Shown one piece after another: positions 1 through 11,955 of a DNA stretch of 64,000 bases (positions within the stretch are counted from its first letter, which is position 1; every line of letters starts with the position of its first letter). Under the pieces are notes generated by a model. The model was not told where the DNA came from, did not search any database, and saw only the letters and a list, made by a program, of their open reading frames with translations. The DNA lies in assembly GCA_916048095.2 (NCBI GenBank), contig OU696576.1, positions 2,582,501 through 2,646,500 of the forward strand, in the 5' to 3' direction. A program made the translations under genes and the position numbers. Source of the stretch: Sacculina carcini. Lineage: Eukaryota > Arthropoda > Thecostraca > Sacculinidae.

Positions 1-59
1 TATATACCCCCCATAACCCAGGATCTACGCCCTTGCTTCAAGGGCCGGAGTATCATACC

Positions 60-1597
60 TAGTGATGGAAAAAAACGTCTTTTTGGTTGCGTTTTTTTTG
101 CAAAAAAACATGTTTTTAGGGTTCTTTTTAGAATTTACCCCAATTGTCATCGGATGTCGTGTTTTAGTACATAGAAATGAGTTTAATTGATGTTTTGTAC
201 ATCTTTACGTGCCATATTTCAAAGATAATTTGATAATAGTATAAAAAACAAAACTATTTATCAATAAATACCTCAGGAGTGCATCCGGGTCCGGTGGCTT
301 TGGTTTTATTCATTGAGAAAACCAATGTTTTTAAAGATGGTTTTAATTATGTGGATATTTGAAATAATTTGTCAGCAGATCAAAACAAATTCATTGAGTA
401 ACCATGTTTTTTTAAAGAAACCATGTTTTTTATGAAAAAATGCAATAATGTTTTTCAAACTGGTTTTAAATTCGTTTTTATTAATGTACAGATTCAGAAA
501 ATGTTGACAGCAGAACAAGACAAGTTAATTGGTTGGTCAAGTGTTTTTTGACAAACGTTTATTTAAACTAACGCTTTTTAATGAAACAATGTTTTCTAAA
601 ACAGTCTCAATGGAAGATAGGTTTGATTGATGTACGTTCAAATACCTTTTGTATAGCAAGTAGCCTGCTGGTATAAGCGGCTGGTTAATCCACTTGATTT
701 AAACTGTTTTTTAACCATGGTTATTTTTCAAAATCAATTTTTTTGAAAAACGGTTTTTGTAGATGTAGAGATTTTGGAAAAAATTGGCGGCAGATCAAGA
801 AAAGTTGAACCAAATATTTTTTTTTCATTAGTAACCTGTTTTTAGAGCTGGTTTTATGGATGATGGTTTCTTTGATTTAGTTACTTGTGTTCAAATACCA
901 TTTTGTACATTAATTATATTTCCTCAGTTGTTTTTTTCCTACACGAAAATATTGTCCGTTTTTCTGGTCAGGATTGCCACTCTGAATAATGCGACCCGCT
1001 TTTATTCGTAGTCTCATTAGGGACATTAAGTTTGTGTGCATATTTGTAGTCTTTGTGTAAATATTTGCAGTGTTTGTACATATATATTTGCAAATAATGG
1101 ATCTGTTGAATGAAATGATAACACTTATTATAATCAACGTAGTTTATTTCTGGTAGGAAAAAAATGATATGTAAAAAAGAAAAAAATTATGCCCCTGTTG
1201 TTTTTTTACAGTTTCAGTTTTTAGCAGAAAAAACAGTTCTCAAACCCTGCTTTCTTATACAATTATTAACTCAATAATTGAATGTATAGCTGTATTGTAC
1301 ATAGAAGTGCCATACAGTACCGTGCAAACAATGATATTAGGACTTTCAGACACATTATAACAATTTTATTGTGCATATTGAATGATAATTCAATTTGATA
1401 GGGTCATTTATAGCATGAATAACTCATGTGTTGATAAAATAATTCATTTTGCATCCCATATATATCATATCCATAATTTGAATTATTTGCATGACTCTTA
1501 AAAAAAACAAAAAACGTGTTTTTCCTGGTCGACATTTTTTTGGCAAAAAACGTTTTTTTTTATAAAAAAACATCAGTTTTTTTAGGTCGCATCTCTA
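60..1597 (+). mobile_element. hAT-like non-autonomous element 'H', complete copy
   Basis: The element begins TAGTGATGGAAAAAAACG and ends with a sequence whose reverse complement begins TAGAGATGCGACCTAAAA. This matches the short, imperfect terminal inverted repeats of hAT transposons. The flanks are atcatacc (52-59) and atcataca (1598-1605), an 8-bp target duplication with one mismatch, which is the hAT signature. The interior is AT-rich with many A/T runs around CG steps and has no transposase-length frame. The longest internal frame is about 75 codons on the minus strand (910-1137). The same family recurs, whole or rearranged, at 17.5-19.2, 21.0-21.8, 22.2-23.8, 45.9-47.4 and 49.2-50.8 kb. 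Seen: termini and target duplication. Inferred: moved in trans by a hAT transposase. Confidence 0.85.
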
Positions 1598-1605
1598 ATC
1601 ATACA

Positions 1606-2571
1606 ATGCGTTCATTACCATGTTACCATGCTACCTATCGATACCACAATCACTCATTTTGCCCCAACAACTTCCTCTATTATTTAACGGGGGCTCTAAT
1701 CTGGTTCCTACGGGGTGCGAGGATTACTGTAATTTTCTTATCAAGAAATTATATGTCTAAGCTATGCAGTATATGTTTCCTGAAAAGCGTAGTTTCGCTA
1801 AATACTCTCAAGCGAGTTGTATGAATGAATATTGAATAAAAAGTTTTTGTTATTACGTCGTTTGTATTTATATATTTTCGTATAGCTATCAATAATTCAG
1901 GGGGTGCGAGAACTGCCTGCTGATTTGAAAGAGGTGCGAACAGTGAGAAAGATACATAAACACTGCTCTATAACAACTGAATGGTGTCCGCCACCTATAT
2001 CCAAACTATTCTGCCCTCTATGAAGTGAGCACCATATTCGCGTAGATGAATGACTGAAGCTAACAGAAATTGCACACAGCAGTTCGCTTGGGTTCCCCGC
2101 GTGCTTGTCAAGGGCGTATACTTGTTGCGAGGCTCGATTTAATCACAACACACATGGCTCAAGGTCAATCAAGGACTAATAAATTACCAATCGTACATAT
2201 GTGTCCGCAACCGCACATTGTATTGGTGTGTGTGTGTCTGTGTGCTGATATTTCACTCTGATATTCGCAGGCATTGCAGCGAGCGTTTGCAAATGCACAG
2301 TGGCGGACAGACAGCGTAGCAAAATTGAGCGTTTAATTAAGTAACTAGTCGTGTATGTGCGTTTTCCAGAAGCGTTTTTTGTGTCTGCATGTGTAGTTAA
2401 ATAATACTGTATTTGCAATTAAAAATTTTTATGTTAGTGTTTGTTTTTCACATTGATTCTATTCACCGTGTCATTCGGTTGAATGATCGCTCGAAACTCA
2501 CCTGCGAGAGTGGCACCGTATCATTTCTGCTAATTGTATTTGCGAAATTTTGCAAGTGACCACACATACAC

Positions 2572-2573
<2 letters not shown>
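1606..2573. other. AT-rich DNA, no gene recognised
   Basis: No coding frame of convincing length, RNA gene or repeat boundary is visible. An AATAAA-like hexamer lies near 1835 but has no associated gene. Confidence 0.6.

Positions 2574-2645
<72 letters not shown>
2574..2645. repeat. (AC)n microsatellite
   Basis: An uninterrupted AC dinucleotide tract of about 72 bases. TG-rich sequence continues on the other strand sense at 2680-2740. Confidence 0.97.
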
Positions 2646-2646
<1 letters not shown>

Positions 2647-4540
2647 CAGAATAGGATGAATAGGAAACGGGGATATCTGTGTTTATGGGTGTGTGCGCGT
2701 GTGTGTGTGCATGTGTGGTATTCTGTGTGCGTATATCAAAGTAAAATCTAGGTTGTTAAACTGTTAAGAACACTCTCATTCACATTCTCAATTGTGCTGA
2801 CTCAATAGTTCATAAAAAAATGCAGTACTGGCTACATGAGCTTGTGTTTGTTGATATGTGTTTGTATGTGTATGCACGTTTGTGTGTTTAAGATATAATC
2901 GCGATTTTTGTAATTGTGGGCGTGTAAATTGAGTCGACATGTGTGATCTCACAGTAGTCTGAAAACTGAAAAGTCCAACTGCTGCCATAAGCGGGATATG
3001 CGGGAATATCCTTGCTATATACAATGTCAAAGTTGTTGAACTGTTGACTTGCAAGGCTAATTTAACAATACTTACAGCAATATGCTGATAAATTGACGGG
3101 ACGCACGCAGTGGGGATCTACTAGCGACAATCAGCGCATGAAGGGGGGAATTTGTTGCCAGCACTTACTAAGTACTTAGGACTACTAGTATTTAGTAGTC
3201 CTTGACGTCAATCTATATTGCATACACATTGCAATGTACATTGGTTTATTGCAATGTGTATATTGTATGTATATTGTATATTGCAAACGTACGAGTATAT
3301 TGCATATAATTGCATACACACACAGTTGTAGTGTATTGCAACTCTTTTACTATACTGATTTTGATGACAATATATTCGATGAACTGAACTCAGCAGAATT
3401 ATCGTGGGATGAAATTGCACATTATTACGCGCAGTCAATTTGTAGAGGGTATATACCCCCAGGAGCTATGCCCAAGAATCCATCTATCGTCCAATCTTGA
3501 GGTGTGTCGATGATTCTGACTATTCAGCGCATTCGATATACCATATAGTGAATGTTGTACTGTACGGTACGGTTGGGTTTTCGTGTTTCGTACCAAAGGA
3601 AAAATTTCGTACCGTACTTTCGTATAGTACCATATTTTCGCAATTGTACCGTATTAGTACGAATCGTAGTGTAATTTCGTACATTCTTCGTAGCTTCAAC
3701 AATCATTGTCATGTAATTTGAATCGGTATTCACTATCACCATGTATATACTTTTATATTATTAAACATTATCATCTCCACATCAGATCTGATATTTTATT
3801 CAATATTAAATAACGAAATATATCTCTGAAACATGCAAAATTGTAACATAGAACGAAAAAGGTACGGTATGATACCAACCCATTTCGGTACGTTCGTCCC
3901 ATCACGTATTTAGCGAAAATTCCGTCCCGTACCTTCGTACCTTGCATTTGCCCGAATTTTAATCATATCGAAGCTGAGGTTTATTGTACCGACAAAACAG
4001 AGCATTTGACTCAACGTCCACTACGTTGACGGAGGGCAGCGGAATTCGTACCCAGCACATAACCTCGTCACAGTACAATCGACCGATACAGCTAGGTTCA
4101 AGTATGGCTGGAGAATGAGACGGTGTTCTGGTTCGTGACAAAATTTAAAACAGCTAAGCCGCACGAGACACATGAAAATCAACAGCAACTGGTATATTGC
4201 ACCATATTGCAGTATTGTAAACCTCACAGATATACAGCGAAAATGTTCAGTTCACACAAAACACCAGAGTTCCTCACGCTATCCTTCCCTACTCTACTCT
4301 TGAGCCTGTTCATGAATCACAACTTGCTCCAAACACACATTGGATACACTGGATACGCACGATTCACACTAGGCCCATTATGAACCCAGCCACCTCACCA
4401 TTCTACCATATAGTTGAAAATCTAATTTACCTTGCTATCACCGACACACTCAAATTTGATAGGGTATATACATCTCAAGCTGGTTATCCTAATTCTAGCG
4501 CTCATTTAGGGAGCACTGCTTGCGTTAAATAAAATGAAGG
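2646..4540. other. No gene recognised; GTAC-rich patch at about 3545-3950
   Basis: Only short unsupported frames occur. Between about 3545 and 3950 there is a dense patch of GTAC, GTACC and CGTAC words. It includes a loose inverted similarity between TACGGTTGGGTTTTCG (near 3568) and the reverse complement of the ACCAACCC segment near 3872. It may be a degenerate inverted-repeat element, but I found no target duplication. Confidence 0.45.
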
Positions 4541-4551
4541 TTAAATGACTA

Positions 4552-4863
4552 AGTGGCAGCTGCTACACGGGAAGAAGTCGAAGCTTATGAACACACAGGC
4601 GTGCCCCGTGCAGCTCGTTGCCACCGCAGGACCGACCCTCTCCACGCTATGACGCCACAAGGACGTAAGCCGTATCAGAGAGGGCCACCTCCCCAGAATG
4701 CATGGCACAACTCCTGACTGATATCTGGTACCATCATTTTCTGCTGGGTGGACAGGGGCTGTGGGATTGTAGAATTCGCCCAATGAAATTCTGCTCCGCC
4801 GGGTTTCGAACCACGGACCTCCCGCTTGTGAGGCGGGTGTGCTAACAACTGCACCACGGAGTC
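4552..4863 (-). mobile_element. tRNA-Val-derived SINE, near full length
   Basis: On the minus strand a 72-nt tRNA-like head (4863 to 4792) is followed by about 240 nt of body. The body is shared with copies at 20,164-20,420, 24,376-24,516, 47,958-48,209 and 51,414-51,558. A repeated body behind a tRNA-like head is the architecture of a SINE. The other copies lack the head and stop at or inside the B-box region or the body, as expected of 5'-truncated copies. The TTAA-rich 3' tail near 4540-4551 is also partly shared. I cannot assign the body to a named SINE central domain from memory. Confidence 0.8.
4792..4863 (-). promoter_or_regulatory. tRNA-like head with RNA polymerase III A and B boxes
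   Basis: The minus strand carries an A-box-like TGGTGCAGTTGTTAGC (4856-4841) and a perfect B box GGTTCGAAACC (4812-4802). The anticodon arm is perfect: stem CCCGC/GCGGG around the seven-base loop CTCACAA, with CAC in the anticodon position (valine). Five of seven acceptor pairs form (CTCCG/CGGAG). The T stem is degraded. It is therefore the internal promoter of a SINE and not a functional tRNA gene, although tRNA finders may score it. Confidence 0.75.
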
Positions 4864-4936
4864 CACAAGTTGTTGCCCTTTCGTTGAATTATCTTCATCT
4901 ACCATGTGTTTTCTTTCTGCAGATAAGCCATTCAAC

Positions 4937-5136
4937 CAGTGGCGGCACCAGCCATCCCCGTGCTGGGGCTAAGAGGGCGGGGGTTAAGAAAAAGATGAGG
5001 CGGCTTGCTGATACATGAGGAGCATAACTCCAAATGTTCCTTGTGAGGATCAGGGAGGCTTGTCACAGGAGCACAGGGCTCAGGGGGAGATGGGCTTCAG
5101 CTCGTCCAAGCGCCCACCGCCTTAGCTCCGCCACTG
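4937..5136. mobile_element. hAT-like MITE, CAGTGGCGG termini
   Basis: A 200-bp element starting CAGTGGCGGCACCAG and ending CTCCGCCACTG, with terminal inverted repeats of about 9-10 bp. The flanks are cattcaac (4929-4936) and aattcaac (5137-5144), an 8-bp duplication with one mismatch. The short TIR with 8-bp duplication points to the hAT superfamily. No coding capacity. Confidence 0.8.
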
Positions 5137-7608
5137 AATTCAACAAATGGAATCGAGCCATGCGAATTGTCACAGCTCCAGTTTGTGCCGAGACGGAGTG
5201 CAACCTGAGTGTCTGCCAAATAATGCAGTGCTGCTTATTAATTATAACCATGTGATGTAATATTTCCAATATTGTGAATATAGTGATTGATATCAGCACC
5301 AATCGCCAGCAACTGACATATACCCAAATATGAGAATTATCAAAGGAAAGAGAAGTCTTCGCGCGGCTAAATGAAAACACAAGTTGAAGGAAAAAACGCA
5401 GGTGATTTAGCGAGACACTTGGGCTACTATTCTTTTGGCCAAGACCGAAGGGGCCAATTAATGTAGGCGCTCTCACACTTTCTTCAGTGTTGCATCAGCG
5501 CCACCGTGCCACGCTCGAATAGCGTAGCTGATGCGTTGATATTCAATATCCGGTATATGTTTGGTGCAAGAACCGTGCAAGCAACTGCTCTTAAACAACT
5601 CACCTGCCCATTATTTCGCACGCCCGGCTAGAATTTCCCTCCTGCACCAGCGACAGACCTGGACCGAACAGACAGCTAGTGACGAAAGAAACACAGCTCG
5701 AGCGATCAGGATGAACAAACACCAAACAGGCCTCGATGGAGACTACCATAATGAACTCTTACAACGTCCGATGCAACGCAGACAAGCCCTACAAGTTCAT
5801 CTATGCTAAGTGGATTTGTACCGGTGTCGCATTGTCTTACATAGTCCTACAACCTACAAACTACATTTGACCTACACCTACAGTTGACTGGGCACCGATT
5901 CAACGATCTCGCTATGAAAACTAGCATGATTGAATATGTTGTGTGTGTGCGGGTTCTGTAAGACGACTGAACGCATAGCGTCTTCCAACTTCATTGTTAA
6001 TATTTTCAGTCCAATATGTGATGATTAATCAAGTAAAACTATCGGGTAGTAAGAGTAGTACAACTAAAAATACAAACTTTAAAGCAGAGGAAGTATATAA
6101 CAGTTTTGATATAGTAGATTTCACTCGTCGCATGATTAACAATTGACATTGTTGCATCGTGAATTATACACATGGACTTAGTTGGCGACACTGTGATGCG
6201 TCGCTATTAGCAGCAGCTCGCGCCACTTCATGTAGCCCGCCAGAAGCATGCGCGCAGTCACCGTCACGCATGGAAGAGACGCCATGGGGTGTGTGGACGA
6301 GGCCATGCGGTGTGTGATGTTTTCATAATGTTTCGGGTACATTTTGATGTAAAAAGTTGAATCGTTGTTTGTGAGCCCAATACAGATTTGGTTTGGGATC
6401 TTTACTAATCACCAACAACATAACATTACACCCTCTGTTCTTGCAGCATTGGTAGTGTGTGACATGATGCAAGCTCAATCATCGCTGCATCTCAAGCTCA
6501 AAAACTCAAGATCAATCAATGTAGCCAGCGTCATCTAGATACAGTATCTAGGTGGCAGTGGCTAAATGCAGGCCGGTGTGTGTCCGTATCGTATGTCTCA
6601 ATACACAGTACATGGTCTTTGTTTCGCCATAGCATAACTCCAGTGAAGAAATAAAGCCTCTCCTTTCAGAACATCTCCTACTATCCCGCTGCTCCGTGTT
6701 TCACGTGCGAATATTTGCTATATACAAATTTAACGCGTATAAATTGAATTTCGGACTACGTGAGAAGCACAATCATTATCTGCGACGCCCAATCACTGAC
6801 GGCTGGAAAGCCGAAGAGAAAGAGCGATAACAGAAAGGAAACCAAGAAAGAGTAATGGTCTCTTCAATCGCCTATCGAGCCAGGTGACAGAAACGAGTGT
6901 GGTTCTACGACCACAAAACGTAACGACCATCAAAAGTCCACCAAATGACTTGCAATAAATCTTCAGGACCGCCGTAATCCAGTTACTGCACACCGAAAAA
7001 CGTACTACCATTTATCAGTAAAATACCACCAATGTCTAATGAACGAGCTGCTGGCTTATAGTCGCGGCGGTGATTCTAGTCAGCGTCGTCTGAACAACAA
7101 TTCTCTGAGCGGTGATTTCTGAGCATATTGTGGATATATTGCCGTCGTAAAAGCCGTGACGAGTGTAACAAAGTGTGTGAGCCACCTCTGACAGAGTAAT
7201 CGGGCAAATTCACAATGGAAAAAACTTAACCGAATATACTCATGCCTATACAGTACTCACAAGTGTCCACCTGTTTGCTATATTATCTCAAGAGCAATGT
7301 TTATTTACAACAACAAAAAAGGATACCTTAATGCACCATAAAACAAAACACAGCTGATAGAACTAGCATACAACGTTAGTCATGATACTGCACATGTAGC
7401 ATGAATGCAGCACCTACACAAATAAACGCCATGTACGAAAATGCCACAAGAAACATAGGACAAGCTATACGAGCTTGTATAAGCTCGTATATGTGTAGAA
7501 AACACACACACTAAAGCCGTGGTCACACGAGGCCAATTGTTGACCAAGCCAACGATTACACACACACTCACACACGCACACTACTGCGGGATAGAAGAGG
7601 AGAACTGA
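5137..7608. other. No gene recognised; possible old LTR remnant at about 6190-6700
   Basis: No convincing frame. A stretch at about 6190-6700 has LTR-like texture: an acceptor-like pyrimidine tract ending ttgcag near 6446 and AATAAAGCCTCTCC near 6650. No second copy, TG/CA boundary pair or target duplication could be found, so this is only a suggestion. Confidence 0.4.
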
Positions 7609-8102
7609 GAAAGTTGGGAGAGAACTACTCAGCTGATTGAAGAGACCTTGAAGGGGAAAATGGGCATCGAGGGGGCTCAGATCGAGCAGACGAAACGTAT
7701 CGGAAAAACATACGCTACAAAGAAGAAGCAGAGAACAATTATGGTAAGGATGGATACATTCAAAGACAAAGAAAACATTCTGAGGAATGCGGCTAAGTTG
7801 AAGGGAACTGGCATCTTCATCAACGAAGATCTGTCCGCAGCATCCAAGAGATGAAGATGCAACAGATGCCGGCATTCAGAGCAGCGAGAGCTGCCGGGAA
7901 AATCGCCTTTTTCCGCAAGACGCGCCTCATAATAAGAGAAAGAGAAAGGGAGTTCGGTTCTGCTGCCGAGACGGGGCAACATTCCTATGCGTCTAGTGAT
8001 CCGACTGCCGGCTCAGAAGCCACTCTGGTAGCCACTGGAAGAACAGCTACTCTCTCTGGAGCTGCACGAGCGGAAGTACCTGCTAGCGCCTCTCCGTCAT
8101 GA
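7609..8102 (+). pseudogene. LINE ORF1 remnant, RRM plus C-terminal domain type
   Basis: Reading on from 7609, the frame contains RTIMVRMDTFKDKENILRNA and then LKGTGIFINEDLS. This is the RRM-like core typical of L1-type ORF1 proteins, which bind the element RNA as a chaperone. A frameshift near 7845-7855 moves the continuation into another frame, which reads PAFRAARAAGKIAFFRKTRL from about 7866, the usual C-terminal domain pattern. The region downstream to 8102 is low in recognisable motifs. Upstream residues are missing, since an in-frame stop lies at 7606-7608, so the coiled-coil N-terminus is absent or too diverged. Recognition rests on motif memory. Confidence 0.7.
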
Positions 8103-8250
8103 GCCAACACGCCAATCAGAGACAAATTGCGCCATGGTGCCTCCGTCACAAGAAAAGCTGCCTCGAGCGGCAAAGAAACAACCAGCCGCAGCAGGAGACG
8201 AAATTAGATTCAGATAAGTTTTCTGTCAAAGGTTCTATAGCTGATAAGAC

Positions 8251-11186
8251 ATGGACTCCAAAGAAATTTATAACATACCCGAAGTCAACATGCTAGAATT
8301 TCTTGATGTCAGTGAAATTCTGTCCGATCATGTAGAAATGAAATCAATTCCTGAATCTCAATACGCAAAATTGGATGTCAGTTCAACGACCTATGACGTA
8401 TCCAACTTCTCGATCGTTGCATTGAATACCGTGAGCATTGCCTCTAATTTGTATGACTACCTAGACGAAGTTATATCTGTCAGTGAGCATAAATTTGATG
8501 TAATGGGATTTGCTGAAACGAGACTTGACAAAGACATAGCGCAGATATATAAAATTCCCAACTACACAATGTACGGGGTTCACAGATACAGAAAAGGTGA
8601 TGGAGTAGCCATGTATGTGCATGACAAACATAAATTCACCCAGTTACACGAATTGTGTCTGAGTGAACCTGAATTTGAATGTGTAAGTGTAGAAATTGAG
8701 CGAGGTAAGAGCAAATTTTTTCTTGCTTCAATCTATAGGCCGCCGAACGGGAATTTTAATAAACTTCTTTAAAGAATCAACGATATACTCAACGAAGTCT
8801 CTAGAAAATCTTATCATGCCATTTTTCTGTTCGGAAATTGGAACATAAACCTTCTAATACGAAACACTCAATTCAAAGATTTTACAAACTTAATGTTAAC
8901 CTTTTCCTTATGACCAGTGACTACCAAGCCCACCAGAATATCAAAGAACCCGGCTGCACTCATCGATCACATATGGACCAATAATATAGAGAAAAACACC
9001 TCCAACTATATCATACAATCCGATATATCCAATCATTTTCCAATAGTCTCGAATTTTAGAGAAAACTCTACTCCTGCGGATAACGACCAAACTGTCCTGA
9101 GACGAGATTTCAATAGTAACAATATGAATAAATTTGTAGATGATATTTTAGATCAAAACTGGGACGATGTTTACGAGTGTGAATGCCCTGATGCTGCTTT
9201 TAATACTTTCTTTGACGAATTCATGAAATATTTCGAAAATAATTTTCCACTCAAATATTTCGGAAAGAAAAAATTGCCAAAATTATGTCCATATTTAACA
9301 CCCGGAATCATTAAAAGTATCAGAGAGAAACATAGATTGGCGAGACTATCACGAAAATGGCCTCTTACATATAAGGAAAGATACAAAAAGTTCAGAAATA
9401 CGCTGACACAAGTACTCAGAGATACCAGAAATGCATATTATACCAAACAATTCGGAGACATACAAAGGAATCCCAAAAAATTTGGAAAAAATACATGCAG
9501 TCTTGGGATACAGAAAAAAATCTCCGGAGAAGTCAATGATTTGGACTCAATTGCAAGGCATGAAGTTGCTAACAAATTCAACAGTCACTTTACGAATATT
9601 GTTGGACATGATGATCAAGACCCTGGCACCACATTTTCTACATATTTGGACGCGTCTTCAGCCGCATCTATGTACTTACTTCCCTGTAGTGTAGATGATA
9701 TTAAGAGGCACACACTATCAATAAAATCGAATTCCGCAGGATTTGATGAATTAACCGCTTTCATGCTTAAAAACACCGCAGACTTCATATCCGCTCCTCT
9801 CACGTACCTGATAAATTTATCCCTCCGTAAAGGCATATTTCCCACTAAATTGAAAATGTCCAAGTCATTACCTCTGTTTAAAGCAGGCGCCAAGACTGAC
9901 ATCAATAATTACAGATTGATATCCATACTACCAGTCATGAAAAATAATCTATGAAAAGGCCATTGCATGCAGACTCATTGATTTTCTTGAAGCAAAAAGT
10001 CTTATATCTCACACTCAATTTGGATTTAGAAAAAATCAATCAACCCAGTCGGCTCTTCTGCATTTTGTTTCGACGATACATGAGCAATTGGATAGAAAGC
10101 GATATGTGGCTGCAATTTTTATAGACATTTCCAAAGCATTTGACTCCTTGAACCATCGCATTTTACTTGCTAAATTAAAAAACGCTGGATTGAGAGGCCC
10201 CGTTCATAAATTATTCGAAAATTATCTTTCCGGACGGAAGCAATTTGTTATCTGTAACAATTCGCCCTCACAATATGAATACATTCACCACGGAGTACCA
10301 CAGGGATCTATATTAGGGCCAATCTTATTTTTGCTATATATAAATGATATAACAAATGTTGCAAAAGAAGCACACTTAACAATGTACGCTGACGACACGA
10401 GCGTCCTTGTTTCCGCTGATGATTTACAATGCCTTCACTCTAGACTGACACAGACACTGGTTCTCGTGAACTGTTGGATGAATGCAAATAAACTGAAAAT
10501 AAATACATCTAAAACCAATATAATGCTATTTCAGAACAGATCACTCACACATCACCTGGACACAGTGATGCTAAATGGAGAAGTGGTGCCTCGAGTAAAA
10601 ACAGTGAAATTCTTGGGGGTGTTATTAGATGAATATATCAACTGGAATGATCACATCGACAATCTATTCAATAATTTATCCATCATTGCCGGCATTATGT
10701 ATAGGGTTCGTAATAAGCTTAGTACAGAAGCAATGCGGACGATATACTACACTCTTTGTTATTCAAAACTTATATATTGTATATCTGTCTGGGGGTGCAC
10801 TTGGCCTTCTTTTTTGGGCAAATTATTCGTTCAACATAAACGTGTTCTATAAATAATGTCTTTCAAAAAGAAATATGACTCAGCAGATGATATCTCTAGA
10901 AAAGCGAAACTCTTGAAGTCAAGACACATTCACAGATATTTTCCTTTGTTGGATACATTCAGATCGATAAAACATGAAAATGGAATCTTCCATGTTCTGC
11001 ATCACTCCCAGCTGACTAGAAGAAATAACATAAATTTAACATAAATTATTCCGTAATTCTATCATATATTTAGGACCCGAAACATGGAATGCTCTTCCCG
11101 ATTCATTGAAAACACAGGCCTCCTCAATGACAGTTAGCTCCTTCAAGTACAAAATAAAAAAGTACTAGCTCGATTTGGATCACTGA
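8251..11186 (+). pseudogene. LINE ORF2 (AP endonuclease - reverse transcriptase), broken
   Basis: The endonuclease domain spans about 8400-9060: the ALNTVSI start motif, FDVMGFAETRLD, IYRPP near 8735, a degraded GNWNINLL near 8838 and ALIDHIWTNN near 8950. A stop after 8769 and a shift before 8917 split it. The RT domain spans about 9690-10,850, with FIDISKAFDSLNHR (catalytic Asp) near 10,120, GVPQGSILGP near 10,290 and YADDTSVL near 10,384. A frameshift near 9950 separates the RT N-terminus from the rest. One in-frame TAA follows RVL near 10,852, and then the C-terminal SFKKKYDS region continues. A deletion of about 22 bases near 11,041 relative to copy B breaks the tail. An extra TAG is present near 11,166. 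Not functional. Confidence 0.85.
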
Positions 11187-11400
11187 CGTACGATGTTGTA
11201 CCTCTGCATGATAGCGTGCTGGCATGCCGAAAATGTGATTTTTAACATATTCTCGACTCGTGCGCAGTGTTGAATTTTTGACATCGTCAGTTATTGTCAT
11301 CGACATTATCGTCATTGTCAATTCTTTGTCACACTCAATATGTGTGTGAGAGTACTATGAATTGTGTATCTGGTAATATTGTGTCATTAAACCTATATAA

Positions 11401-11811
11401 TATAGCGTATCATACATCACACATTATTATATATATAATTATTTAACAACTCATATATATATATATATAACAATGTTTAATCACCTTATCATATAATTAT
11501 TATTTAATCACTAGTCAATGTTTAATGTTGGAACAAAATGATCATTATTACATAAGTCTGCAAAAGAGACAATGTCTCAGCAGACTTCAAGTGCATAGAC
11601 AAGTCCAGGCCCGGTTCTATGTGTTATCTGGATCCCCGTGGTAGGGCATAAGAACACTGCCGCCGTACCCGCTGCGTATCGTGAAAGGCGACTAAAAGCG
11701 GACCCTCTGTTTCTTCCCTCCCAACAATAACTGACATGCACGAGGGGGGAGCGATATTTCAGCAGAGCTGGTATGCCCTTGTAGCTGTCTTTTGTCCTAT
11801 CCCTCTACCAG
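11401..11811. repeat. AT-rich spacer plus a dispersed-repeat-like GTCG hairpin segment
   Basis: 11,400-11,580 is AT-rich with a TA dinucleotide run near 11,452-11,470 that is slightly longer in copy B (near 39,708). At 11,625-11,715 lies a GC-richer segment containing GTACCCGCTGCG and a GTCG-loop-CGAC hairpin followed by TAAAAG. It is cleaner in copy B (GTCGTAAGAGGCGAC near 39,937). I associate this wording with widespread invertebrate repeats but cannot name a family. Confidence 0.4.
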
Positions 11812-11955
11812 GAACTAACAAAAAATGTGATATCTGCAGAATACCAGGTTGAAACCAAATCGGACAGATACAAGAGGCAGATGCTATTTTTAGAACAAAT
11901 TATGGATGCCAACATGTATGAGAGTGTCTCCCCTGAGACGTTCATTCTGGTGTAG
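11812..11955 (+). CDS. Possible exon or exon relic, function unknown
   Basis: A pyrimidine-rich tract ends ctctaccag at 11,811, a good splice acceptor. It is followed by 47 open codons beginning ELTKNVISAEYQVETK and ending at TAG (11,953-11,955). The frame is preserved in copy B (40,070-40,213) with one serine-to-proline change. After the stop the same frame reads PYEIFDLINE before another stop. No family recognised. It could be the last coding exon of an unseen gene, or chance. The case is weak. Confidence 0.25.
   Translation, partial: ELTKNVISAEYQVETKSDRYKRQMLFLEQIMDANMYESVSPETFILV

Larger units (their letters stand above)
7609..11400 (+). mobile_element. Two-ORF non-LTR retrotransposon (LINE), degenerate; left end not resolved
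   Basis: ORF1 remnants (7609-8102) precede an endonuclease-reverse transcriptase ORF2 (8251-11,186), then AT-rich 3' sequence. The order ORF1, AP-type endonuclease and RT with a YADD active site, plus the RT C-terminal region, fits the CR1/L2/Jockey-like group of LINEs. I do not assign a clade. Several stops and frameshifts make it inactive. The 5' boundary is unknown because the frame is closed by a stop just before 7609. The 3' end is taken loosely where AT-rich microsatellite-like sequence begins. Copy B retains only the part downstream of 10,108. Confidence 0.8.

Noticed and set aside
4792..4863. A functional tRNA-Val gene
   Set aside because: The T stem and two acceptor pairs are degraded, and the segment is fused to a repeated SINE body.
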